This document shows, one piece after another, positions 1 to 6,513 of a stretch of 10,198 nt of DNA. The stretch lies in assembly GCA_031264645.1 (NCBI GenBank), contig JAISDR010000057.1:1-10198 (forward strand), given 5' to 3'. Both the position numbers and the translations under genes were made by a program. The number at the start of each line of letters is the position of its first letter. Position 1 is the stretch's first letter. The notes below the pieces were generated by a model that was given only the letters and a program-made list of their open reading frames with translations, did not search any database and was not told the origin of the DNA. This DNA is from Prevotellaceae bacterium. Lineage in GTDB: Bacteria > Bacteroidota > Bacteroidia > Bacteroidales > UBA932.

Positions 1-162
1 CAGATTATCAATCTCGGCGGCGAATCGACCGTTATCCTTAACGGAATCGAAATACAGCGGAATACTTACCAGATTTCTCCGGCTTCCGGACGGATTGCAA
101 TCTATCATTCCGCAAAGGACGGAAAGCTGAGAATTGAAAAAATACGTATCAAAAAGATTTAA
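1..162 (+). CDS. C-terminal fragment of an unidentified protein
   Basis: An open frame enters from the left edge and ends at TAA 160-162, giving 53 residues that begin QIINLGGES and finish EKIRIKKI. The alternating hydrophobic/polar pattern (TVILNG, RIAIYH, KLRIEKIRI) suggests terminal beta strands, as in the C-terminal beta-sandwich of many secreted polysaccharide lyases and glycosidases, but nothing here fixes a family. It stops only 10 nt before the preferred start of the next gene, in the same orientation, so the two are probably co-transcribed. Codon choice resembles that of the downstream enzyme genes. The frame being open from the edge and the tight spacing support a real gene end; the function is unknown. 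Confidence 0.6.
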   Translation, partial: QIINLGGESTVILNGIEIQRNTYQISPASGRIAIYHSAKDGKLRIEKIRIKKI

Positions 163-172
163 AACCGGAATT

Positions 173-2128
173 ATGAATTATATCATGAACAGATTTATTA
201 CTATCATTTTCACCCTGCTTTTTGGCATGAATCTTCATGCGCAGGACTTGAATCTTTTAAGCGGAAAATATTCGGTGGAAGAACTGCAGAATATCCTGAT
301 TCCGCATGACAAATGGACGCCTTTCCCGCGTCCGGACGACCGGCAGGGATGGGCAAAAGCCGACACGACGGCAATGCGCGCATATATCCGGTATGCCGAA
401 AATCATCTGGATTACGACTGGCCTACCGTTCCGGCAACGCTGTCTCTGCTGATTGCACGCACGGGCGACCGTCAGGAATATCAGAAAATCAGCTACAGAA
501 AACGAATCGTGCTTGCAAACATGATTCTGGCGGAACTCGCCGAAAACAGTGGCCGTTTCATCGATCCGATAGTTAACGGCATCTGGTCGATTTGCGAGGA
601 ATCGTGGTGGGGCGCGTCGGCGCATCTGCCGCGGGAGTATCTGGGACTGATGGACGTCAGCCAGCCCTATGTCGATCTCTACACCGGAGTAACCGGCGGA
701 ATACTCGCGTGGGCAGACTATTTCTTTGGCGACAAATTCGACGCCATATCGCCGCAAATCCGCAAGCGGATACTTCACGAAGTCAATTACCGCATGTTGC
801 AGCCCCTGATGACCCGCTACCACGGCTGGATGGGAAACAAGGCTACCGGACAGGCTCCCAACAACTGGAATCCATGGATATGCTCCAACTGGATTACCTG
901 CGTGCTGCTGCTGGAAAAGGATGGCGGAGAGCGTGCAAAAATGATTGAACGCGCGCTGTCGGTGCTCGACGCCTTCCTGAATCCATATCCCGAAGACGGC
1001 GGCTGCTCCGAAGGTCCGGGATACTGGAGCGTCGCGGTCGGATCGCTGTACGACAATGTCGCGCTGCTCAATCTTGCCTCCAACAACGCCTTTCAGTATG
1101 TTTACGAAAATGAGAAGTTCCGCAACATGTGCAGCTTTGTTTACCGAGTGCAGATAAGCGAGAAATACGCCGTCAATTTTGCCGACGCCGGCCCGCGGCT
1201 CGGAATAGCAAGCGTGATGACCTACCGTATCGGAAAGGACGTCGGCGACACTGCCCTGACGCAGTATGCCGCATGGTACGGCGGCGGAGCAAGCGCCGAT
1301 TATGTCCGCGCGCACTATGCCCGCGACTTTTTCGAGATCTTCATACGCAACGAGTTTCTCAATGCTTCCAAAGCTCTGCAGCTTCCGCAGGACGTGTGGC
1401 TTCCCGATCTGCAGGTAGCCCTTGCACGCGACAGGGGCGGCTCGTCGGAAGGATTTTTCTTTGCTGCCAAGGGCGGTACCAACGGCGAAAGTCACAATCA
1501 TAACGACATAGGCAACTTCATCGTTTACTACGACGGACTGCCTCTGCTGATCGACGTCGGCCCGCCGAAATATACTGCCATGACGTTTACAAGCCGGAGG
1601 TATGAAATCTGGAATCTCTGTTCCGATTACCATAATACCCCGACCGTTAACGGCATTACGCAGCACGAGGGACTGAATTTCAAGGCAAGCGACGCCGCGT
1701 TTAAAAAGGGAAAGTCATCGACGGTATTTTCACTCGACATCGCCGGAGCGTACCCGAAGGAAGCAGGGATAAACAGCTGGAAACGCTCGATTACCCTGAA
1801 CCGCGGAAAGGGCGTAACGGTAAGGGACGCCGTTGATTTGCAGAAAGCCGACAGCGTCGTTCAGCATCTGATGACCTGCTATCCTGCAAGAGTTTCAAAA
1901 GCCGGAGAGATAACAATCGACTACCGCGACAAAGACGGCGCAACCGTTCCCTTCGTCGTGAAATACAATGCGGGACAGATGGATGCCACGGTGGAAAAAG
2001 TCAAGCTGGAAACGGAATCCGACGACGGCGTGCGCAACAGCTGGGGCGACGTCATTCACCGTATTAATATAAAGGTGAAAGCGCCGAAACTGAAGGACAC
2101 TTATACTCTTGAAGTGAAAAAGAGGTGA
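173..2128 (+). CDS. Secreted heparinase II/III-family protein (putative polysaccharide lyase)
   Basis: About 651 residues. It probably cleaves a uronic-acid-containing polysaccharide by beta-elimination outside the cytoplasm or in the periplasm. Numbering from ATG 173, the N-terminus MNYIMNRFITIIFTLLFG followed by NLHAQ is a signal peptide with likely cleavage near HAQ. Residues about 30-370 are Trp/Tyr-rich and helical, as in the (alpha/alpha) toroid of this superfamily, with the conserved stretch NNWNPW at 230-235. A heparinase II/III C-terminal beta-sandwich begins near residue 420 and carries the hallmark GESHNHNDIGNF (His441 and His443), followed by YYDGLPLLIDVG. The frame also extends upstream to a TTG at 134, but that start lies inside the preceding gene and puts a basic stretch before the signal peptide; ATG 173 or ATG 185 fits better. 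The final codons (LKDTYTLEVKKR) are duplicated about 1.2 kb downstream (see 3247-3339). The family assignment is firm; substrate and exact PL family are not determined. Confidence 0.9.
   Translation: MNYIMNRFITIIFTLLFGMNLHAQDLNLLSGKYSVEELQNILIPHDKWTPFPRPDDRQGWAKADTTAMRAYIRYAENHLDYDWPTVPATLSLLIARTGDRQEYQKISYRKRIVLANMILAELAENSGRFIDPIVNGIWSICEESWWGASAHLPREYLGLMDVSQPYVDLYTGVTGGILAWADYFFGDKFDAISPQIRKRILHEVNYRMLQPLMTRYHGWMGNKATGQAPNNWNPWICSNWITCVLLLEKDGGERAKMIERALSVLDAFLNPYPEDGGCSEGPGYWSVAVGSLYDNVALLNLASNNAFQYVYENEKFRNMCSFVYRVQISEKYAVNFADAGPRLGIASVMTYRIGKDVGDTALTQYAAWYGGGASADYVRAHYARDFFEIFIRNEFLNASKALQLPQDVWLPDLQVALARDRGGSSEGFFFAAKGGTNGESHNHNDIGNFIVYYDGLPLLIDVGPPKYTAMTFTSRRYEIWNLCSDYHNTPTVNGITQHEGLNFKASDAAFKKGKSSTVFSLDIAGAYPKEAGINSWKRSITLNRGKGVTVRDAVDLQKADSVVQHLMTCYPARVSKAGEITIDYRDKDGATVPFVVKYNAGQMDATVEKVKLETESDDGVRNSWGDVIHRINIKVKAPKLKDTYTLEVKKR
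2081..2123 (+). repeat. Copy 1 of a dispersed 42-nt direct repeat (3' end of heparinase gene)
   Basis: These bases encode the last residues of the heparinase-family protein. They recur at 3293-3334 with one base missing (the third A of GCCGAAACTG) and one A/G difference; the other aligned positions are identical, and divergence begins just before each stop codon. Together the two copies bracket the Rpn-family gene. The high identity over a short length points to a recent duplication rather than conserved protein function. Confidence 0.85.
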
Positions 2129-2137
2129 ATATTGCGG

Positions 2138-2165
2138 TTTGATTCCGAAAAAACAGTTAATTTTG
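2138..2165 (+). promoter_or_regulatory. Candidate Bacteroides-type promoter for the Rpn gene
   Basis: TTTG at 2138-2141 and TAATTTTG at 2158-2165 match the Bacteroidota primary-sigma pattern (TTTG near -33, TAnnTTTG near -7). The 16-nt gap is a little shorter than the usual 19-21. Transcription would begin around 2170-2175, leaving a leader of about 25 nt before ATG 2198. It lies in the 69-nt gap after the heparinase gene, so the Rpn gene may have its own promoter. This rests on pattern match alone. Confidence 0.35.
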
Positions 2166-2197
2166 TGGCATAATATTAATGTTTAAAATATAAAATT

Positions 2198-3250
2198 ATG
2201 AAAGGTAAAGTAAAATCAGACGGTACAGGGCTGGAGGAAGCGCTGATAGCAAATCCTCTCTATGACGAAGTGTTCAAATATATGATGGAGGACAACAGCG
2301 CCGCCCGCAAATTCATTTCCGGTATTATCGGCGAAGAAGTAATTAAACTGTCTTTTGCACCGCAGGAATATGTCTATAAAAAGGACGACAATGTTCCGGG
2401 AAAAACCTGGAGTGTTTACAGACTTGATTTCACCGCGCGGATTCGTACGAAAGAAGGTTCAAAAGCCGTGATGATAGAGGTACAGAAAGTATCGCTTAAT
2501 AGCGACATCATACGATTCAGAAGTTATCTTGGCGGTCAGTACAGAAACAAGGGAAACAGTTATACCGACGCCAACAAGAAAATTCATGCCATCCCGATAT
2601 ACTGTATTTTCGTTGTCGGCGACGGTATCGGAATAAAGGGCGTCCCCGTGATAACGGTAAACCCAACTGCATCAGATGCCGCTACCGCTCAGGAGTTGAA
2701 GTGGGCGGGAAATGAATTTATCTCAGGTCTTCATCACCATTCGTGGATAGTCCAGGTACCGGAACTTAAAGGACGTCGCAGTAATGACATGGAAATGCTG
2801 CTAAGTATTTTCGACCAGACAAACCGGATAATGAGTGACCACCATATTCTCAATTTCAGGGAAGAGCATTTTCCGGAAGCATATCGTCCCGTCATTCGTC
2901 GCCTGCAGCATGCTGTGGCTAACAAAGAAATTCGCAATGCCATGGAGATGGAAGACTATGCTATAGGACAGATGCGTATGGAAAGGGAAACGGGAAAAGC
3001 TGAAGGAAAGGCTGAAGCAGATGCTGAATATAAAACTATTATCTCCAAAAAGGATGCTGCTCTATCCGAAAAAGATGCTATCATAGCCCGTGAGCGTGCC
3101 GAAAAAGAAGACGCCATAGCCCGTGAGCGTGCTGAAAAAGAAGACGCCATTGCCCGTGAGCGTGCCGAAAAGGACGCGGCCATTGCCCGTGAAGAGAATC
3201 TTCGTGCCGAAATTGCCGCTTTGAAGGCAAATTTAAAAACAGACAAATGA
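2198..3250 (+). CDS. Rpn-family recombination-promoting nuclease / PD-(D/E)XK putative transposase
   Basis: 350 residues, cytoplasmic, no signal peptide. The N-terminal domain (about residues 15-260) resembles the Rpn/PDDEXK_2 family: it opens with NPLYDEVFKYMMED, followed by the nuclease core with Asp77 (YRLDFTA) and Glu94-Val-Gln96-Lys97 (MIEVQK), the D...ExQ variant of the PD-(D/E)XK site, then RFRSYLGGQYRNKG. Rpn proteins studied in E. coli are DNA endonucleases that raise RecA-independent recombination; in Bacteroidota the family is multicopy and often annotated as transposase. Residues about 268-345 are a charged helix dominated by an 11-residue repeat (ARERAEKEDAI), probably a coiled coil. 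The stop overlaps the ATG of a chimeric remnant by 4 nt (ATGA). The gene sits between glycan enzymes without obvious functional link and is more AT-rich than the heparinase gene. Family call is good; actual activity is inferred. Confidence 0.88.
   Translation: MKGKVKSDGTGLEEALIANPLYDEVFKYMMEDNSAARKFISGIIGEEVIKLSFAPQEYVYKKDDNVPGKTWSVYRLDFTARIRTKEGSKAVMIEVQKVSLNSDIIRFRSYLGGQYRNKGNSYTDANKKIHAIPIYCIFVVGDGIGIKGVPVITVNPTASDAATAQELKWAGNEFISGLHHHSWIVQVPELKGRRSNDMEMLLSIFDQTNRIMSDHHILNFREEHFPEAYRPVIRRLQHAVANKEIRNAMEMEDYAIGQMRMERETGKAEGKAEADAEYKTIISKKDAALSEKDAIIARERAEKEDAIARERAEKEDAIARERAEKDAAIAREENLRAEIAALKANLKTDK
3086..3184 (+). repeat. Three 33-bp tandem repeats inside the Rpn gene
   Basis: Units start at 3086, 3119 and 3152, each beginning GCCCGTGAGCGTGC; a fourth starts at 3185 and decays after GCCCGTGA. 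Each encodes 11 residues of the form ARERAEKEDAI. Units 1 and 2 differ at two positions; unit 3 also carries AAGGACGCGGCC in place of AAAGAAGACGCC. The 33-nt period preserves frame, so unit number can change by slippage while extending or shortening the helical tail. Confidence 0.9.
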
Positions 3251-3339
3251 AGTCAAATATGAAAACTATGGACAGTAAAGTAAAATCAGGCGGCGCCGAA
3301 CTGAAGGACGCTTATACTCTTGAAGTGAAAAAGAAATAG
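3247..3339 (+). pseudogene. Chimeric remnant: Rpn-like start joined to a duplicate of the heparinase gene's end
   Basis: A 30-codon frame begins at ATG 3247 (overlapping the Rpn stop) and ends at TAG 3337-3339. An internal ATG at 3268 gives a peptide starting MDSKVKSGGAELKDA and ending LEVKKK. Bases 3275-3293 match the start of the Rpn gene (2205-2223) at 18 of 19 positions. Bases 3293-3334 match the end of the heparinase gene (2081-2123) with one indel and one substitution. The junction is therefore at about 3293, where both parents contain a similar Leu-Lys/Glu-Asp/Glu segment. It is too short and too plainly composite to be a functional gene. Most likely it records a lost second Rpn copy and a template switch or illegitimate recombination into the heparinase 3' end. 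A translated small peptide cannot be excluded. Confidence 0.75.
3293..3334 (+). repeat. Copy 2 of the dispersed 42-nt direct repeat
   Basis: This is the downstream partner of 2081-2123 and encodes AELKDAYTLEVKK in the same frame as the original. It ends 22 nt before the beta-propeller start codon. Here it is attached to an Rpn-like 5' end rather than to a heparinase body. Confidence 0.85.
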
Positions 3340-3355
3340 AAATAGAATGTGACAT

Positions 3356-4555
3356 ATGAAAAAAATAGTTATATGCAGTTTATTTTTGGCAGTAATGGCA
3401 TGTGCTGAAAGGAAGCAGTCATTCGAAGCGGACAAAGTATTGCATTTCGATGTTGAGGAATTTGCCAGTATTGACATGAATAATACCGGTAAATTCAAAC
3501 AGTATGAGGAACAGGCTGCAAAATCGCTTAAAGCGCCGGTAACGTCGTATATACCGCTGCAAACGACGGAGGAATGTTTAATCGGCGAAATAAACAAACT
3601 TGTATGTACGGACAAATATATTTATGTCTATGACAGGCGGTTCAACAAATTATATCAGTTCGATACCGGCGGCAGGTTTTTAAGGCAAATCGGACAGGCA
3701 GGCGAAGGTCCCGACAGATATGTCAAAATGTGCGCTTTTGACGTAAACAGCGAAAATGGAAATGTTTCCATTTACTGTGAAGCAAAATTGTCGGTTATCG
3801 AATACAGCTGTACCGGAGAAATTTTGAAAGTCGAAAAAACAGGACTCTCCATTGATGATTTCGTCTATTATAAAGGACATTATCTGTTTTACTGTGGCAG
3901 GTATTCCAATGAACCGGCATTTAAGGATACGTATCCCGTGCAGTACAGGCTGGTAAGTCTCCGTGACGGAAAGATCGACAGGAAATATCTGGAATACAGG
4001 TACAGGAACAGTCTGTCGAATACCGCATATACGGCAAACAGTATCGGCTTTTACAGGCTTAACGGGGATTTAATGCTGGCAGAACAGCAAACGGGTATGG
4101 TTTATAAAATCGAACAGAACACAACAGTTCCGGTTTATGCAGTAGATTTTGGAAAATACAATATTCCGTTTGACGTGTTTTCTGCGGAGGTGGACGACAG
4201 CAAGCTGGACGCTCTCCCGGGTATGAATTTTTGCCGTTTGCTGGATTTTCATGAAACCGGTGATTTGATTTATATTCGATACTCGGTTTTCAATAACCCG
4301 ATATGCCAGAGTGTTTATCTGAAAAAAACAGGGAAAACGGTAAATCTTGGCTTATACTGGATCAACGGTAGCGACAATATAGGAATGCCAATAATAATGA
4401 CAGCGTCAAACGACGCTTTGACAGGATATTATGACGCCGATCTGTTTCGCCATATAGTGAAACATAAGGCCGATAAGGTTCCTGCACATTTGATTGAGAT
4501 GGCAAACGGTATTCGCGACGATGATAATCCGGTGATCTGTACTGTCCGGTTTTAA
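3356..4555 (+). CDS. 6-bladed beta-propeller lipoprotein
   Basis: 399 residues. The N-terminus MKKIVICSLFLAVMAC is a lipoprotein signal with the acylated Cys most likely at residue 16 (V-M-A-C), so it should be membrane anchored. Residues about 65-123 (IPLQTTEECLIGEINKLV, then YIYVYDRRFNKLYQFD and GRFLRQIGQAGEGPDRY) match the first blades of the 6-bladed beta-propeller family abundant in Bacteroidales, where a residue blade often pairs YVYD...L..FD with G.F...IG..G.GP. Later blades are less regular. There are no catalytic residues to point to; such proteins are usually considered binding or scaffold proteins and often sit in or near glycan loci. Start ATG 3356 lies 16 nt after the chimeric remnant. 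The coding sequence is markedly AT-rich relative to the heparinase and GH29 genes. Family call is fairly sure; ligand unknown. Confidence 0.78.
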   Translation: MKKIVICSLFLAVMACAERKQSFEADKVLHFDVEEFASIDMNNTGKFKQYEEQAAKSLKAPVTSYIPLQTTEECLIGEINKLVCTDKYIYVYDRRFNKLYQFDTGGRFLRQIGQAGEGPDRYVKMCAFDVNSENGNVSIYCEAKLSVIEYSCTGEILKVEKTGLSIDDFVYYKGHYLFYCGRYSNEPAFKDTYPVQYRLVSLRDGKIDRKYLEYRYRNSLSNTAYTANSIGFYRLNGDLMLAEQQTGMVYKIEQNTTVPVYAVDFGKYNIPFDVFSAEVDDSKLDALPGMNFCRLLDFHETGDLIYIRYSVFNNPICQSVYLKKTGKTVNLGLYWINGSDNIGMPIIMTASNDALTGYYDADLFRHIVKHKADKVPAHLIEMANGIRDDDNPVICTVRF

Positions 4556-4588
4556 TACTGCGCACGGAGTTACAAAATATTATATAAG

Positions 4589-5839
4589 ATGAAAAAAATA
4601 TCAATTAAATGGAAGGCATTACCGCTTGCGGCGGCGACGGTATGCATGAGCATGGCAGGCTTTACGGCCTGTTTATGGACGTCCGGCTGTACAGGTCAGC
4701 CAAAGGACGATTATATTGTAGCCGCATGGGTCTGGCCTTCGTGTAACGACGACGAGCGGGGCAAAGATCTGTTCTGGGAAGAAGGCCCCGGCGAATGGGA
4801 AATGATTAAAAAAGCCCGTCCGCTCTATGATGGCCATTATCAGCCGAAACAGCCACTGTGGGGCTATGAGCCGGACGATGACCCCGGGATAATGGAGAAA
4901 TGGATTAACGCCGCTTCCGACCACAAGGTAAACACCTTTATCTTCGACTGGTACTGGTATGACGGGAAGCCGTTTCTGGAAAACACCGTCCGGGCGTTTG
5001 TCCGGTCGCCCAATACCGACAGGATGAACTTTTACCTGATGTGGGCCAATCATCACATCACCGGACGCCTGCTGAACAGTTACAAATATTCTGTAGAAAA
5101 GTATCCGAACGATACGCTGATATGGAAAGGCACGGTCGACTGGGACGATTACAAAAACGTAGTTTCACATGTGATTACTCATTTTTTTAAACAGCCGAAT
5201 TACCTCAGGATAGACGGACAGCCCGTATTTGCGATATACCGGACGGATTTGCTGCTGAAAAGTTTCGGCAACAGCTGGGAGGAAACGCGCAAAGGACTGG
5301 ACTATTTCCGCGACGAGGTAAAAAAAGCCGGTTTCCCGGGACTGCATCTGCAATTAATCCATGACTGGAACCTGGAAGAGCCTTATTTGCTCAGTCCGCG
5401 GGCGGCAGGAGGAAAAACGGCGCGCGAACTTACCGCACTGCTTGGCATCAACAGCGTTACGTCCTACAATATGGGCAAATGCAGTAACGACCATGTTCAA
5501 AATGCCGCTTTTGCGCACACGTTCCGCAAAAAACTGGACGAGGCGCTGGATATTCCGGTATTTCCCTGTGTCAGCACCGGATATGATAATTCGCCGAGAT
5601 ATCCTAATCAGACCATAAAAGGCATATACAGCCAGAATCCGGAAAGCTTTAAACCCCTCCTGCTGCAGGCAAAGGACTACGCGGACAAACATCCCGAACA
5701 GCCCAAAATCGTGGTTATCAATGCATGGAACGAATGGATTGAAGGCAGTTACCTTTTGCCGGATATGAAATATGGCTTCGGCTATCTGGAAGCCGTCAGG
5801 GAGGTGATGAGCGGAAAATATGACAGATACATGAAATAA
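4589..5839 (+). CDS. GH99-like (WbsX-type) glycan-active lipoprotein
   Basis: 416 residues. The signal region MKKISIKWKALPLAAATVCM continues into two possible lipoprotein cysteines, Cys28 (FTAC) and Cys34 (TSGC), so it is probably lipidated. The body is a TIM-barrel-like WbsX/GH99-like domain: IVAAWVWPSC at the first strand, then Trp/Tyr-rich loops, KVNTFIFDW followed by YWYDG (residues 111-126), and the C-terminal signature WNEWIEG (380-386) followed by YLLPDMKYGFGYLEAV. Glu382-Trp-Ile-Glu385 has the E-W-x-E spacing of the GH99 active-site motif of endo-alpha-mannosidases. The family was first annotated as glycosyltransferases in O-antigen clusters; a secreted copy beside a lyase and GH enzymes favours a hydrolase. 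Start is 33 nt after the beta-propeller stop, so the two are likely co-transcribed. No recognisable terminator follows. Specificity is unknown. Confidence 0.85.
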   Translation: MKKISIKWKALPLAAATVCMSMAGFTACLWTSGCTGQPKDDYIVAAWVWPSCNDDERGKDLFWEEGPGEWEMIKKARPLYDGHYQPKQPLWGYEPDDDPGIMEKWINAASDHKVNTFIFDWYWYDGKPFLENTVRAFVRSPNTDRMNFYLMWANHHITGRLLNSYKYSVEKYPNDTLIWKGTVDWDDYKNVVSHVITHFFKQPNYLRIDGQPVFAIYRTDLLLKSFGNSWEETRKGLDYFRDEVKKAGFPGLHLQLIHDWNLEEPYLLSPRAAGGKTARELTALLGINSVTSYNMGKCSNDHVQNAAFAHTFRKKLDEALDIPVFPCVSTGYDNSPRYPNQTIKGIYSQNPESFKPLLLQAKDYADKHPEQPKIVVINAWNEWIEGSYLLPDMKYGFGYLEAVREVMSGKYDRYMK

Positions 5840-5942
5840 AACTGAAATCAGTATGATACATACGGCAATGACAGCAGGAAAAGAAACAGAAAGAAGTAAT
5901 AAGGTAAAGAGGTTGTATGTGTATGTAATCGTGCCTGCCCCT

Positions 5943-6074
5943 ACTGAGGTTGTTTTGTTATTTAAATTAGGTAAAAATAAGGTTTGTTTATCCACGAATT
6001 GCACGAAAACTGAGGTTGTTTTGTTATTTAAATCAGGTGGAAATAAGGTTTGTTTATCCATGAATCGCACGAAT
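5943..6074 (+). repeat. Two direct copies of a 66-bp unit
   Basis: Copy 1 covers 5943-6008 and copy 2 starts at 6009. Both begin ACTGAGGTTGTTTTGTTATT and continue through AATAAGGTTTGTTTATCCA to GAAT(T/C)GCACGAA. They differ at a few positions (for example AATTAGGTAA against AATCAGGTGG). Only one inverted counterpart exists at 6101-6145, so copy 1 and copy 2 compete to pair with it. Confidence 0.85.
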
Positions 6075-6096
6075 TGCATGAATTGCACGAATTGTG
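6061..6096 (+). repeat. Four 9-bp tandem repeats in the loop of the inverted repeat
   Basis: Units TGAATCGCA, CGAATTGCA, TGAATTGCA and CGAATTGTG occupy 6061-6096, consensus YGAATTGCA. A single unit is also present at the end of the first 66-bp copy (5995-6003), so this short repeat expanded only in copy 2. Within it TGCAC-GAATT-GTGCA (6085-6099) can form a small hairpin. Confidence 0.75.
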
Positions 6097-6203
6097 CAAA
6101 AACAACCTCATTTCCACCTAATTTAAATAACAAAACAACCTCAGTAGCAGGTAGAAATCACATCTACAATAACCTCATTACCTTATTAAAATGGGAATAC
6201 ACC

Positions 6204-6513
6204 CGCTTAAGCGAAAAGGACAAAACAAGTTTGCGAGAAGCTTTTCGCTTAAGCGAGAAGGACAAAACAAGTTTGCGAGGAGCTTCATACTGCAGTACGA
6301 AGGACAAAACAAGTTTGCGAGGAGCTTCGTACTGCAGTATGAAGGACAAAACAAGTTTGCGAGATGCTTCGTACTGCAGTACGAAGGACAAAACAAATTT
6401 GCGAGAAGCTTCGTACTGCAGTATGAAGGACAAAACAGGTTTGCGAGAAGCTTCGTACTGCAAGTACGAAGGACAAAACAGGTTTTCGAGGCGCTTTGTG
6501 TTTAAGCCCGAAC
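6204..6513 (+). repeat. Seven-unit 42-bp tandem array with a palindrome in each unit
   Basis: The conserved segment AAGGACAAAACAAGTTTGCG starts at 6216, 6258, 6300, 6342, 6384, 6426 and 6469: five intervals plus the first are exactly 42 bp and the last is 43 because of an extra A near 6463. Between constant segments lies a 20-nt self-complementary stretch: 6241-6260, 6283-6302, 6325-6344, 6367-6386 (perfect), 6409-6428 and 6451-6471. Five use the sequence type CTTCGTACTGCAGTACGAAG; 6241-6260 uses CTTTTCGCTTAAGCGAGAAG. A shorter CGCTTAAGCG palindrome at 6204-6213 precedes unit 1, and 6494-6513 is a decayed copy of the same type. The array would form a row of about ten-base-pair hairpins. It is not a CRISPR, because the intervals are palindromic and nearly identical. 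Function unknown. Confidence 0.9.

Larger units (their letters stand above)
5897..6188. repeat. 292-bp imperfect inverted repeat (hairpin or MITE-like element)
   Basis: The outer ends are TAATAAGGTAA at 5897-5907 and its reverse complement at 6178-6188. The similarity continues inwards (GAGGTT at 5909-5914 against 6171-6176), becomes loose, then reaches a perfect 30-nt core: 5943-5972 is the exact reverse complement of 6116-6145. A second forward copy of the core at 6009-6044 pairs with 6110-6145 with a single mismatch over 36 nt. As RNA or extruded DNA this gives alternative long stems. There is no transposase and I cannot identify a target-site duplication. It could be a non-autonomous element or a regulatory hairpin. 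Confidence 0.8.

Noticed and set aside
134..172. TTG 134 as start of the heparinase gene
   Set aside because: It lies inside the preceding coding sequence and would place 13 mostly basic residues before an otherwise normal signal peptide that starts at ATG 173 or 185.
257..1666. A 469-codon minus-strand open frame opposite the heparinase gene
   Set aside because: It is antisense to a gene with clear family motifs and a signal peptide, and shows no recognisable domain; GC-rich codon usage of the + strand keeps the opposite frame open.
5841..5852. Small hairpin ACTGAAATCAGT just after the GH99-like stop as a terminator
   Set aside because: The stem is only five A/T-rich base pairs with a two-base loop and no T-run follows.
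6204..6513. CRISPR array
   Set aside because: The intervals between constant segments are near-identical palindromes rather than unique spacers, and no cas gene is nearby.
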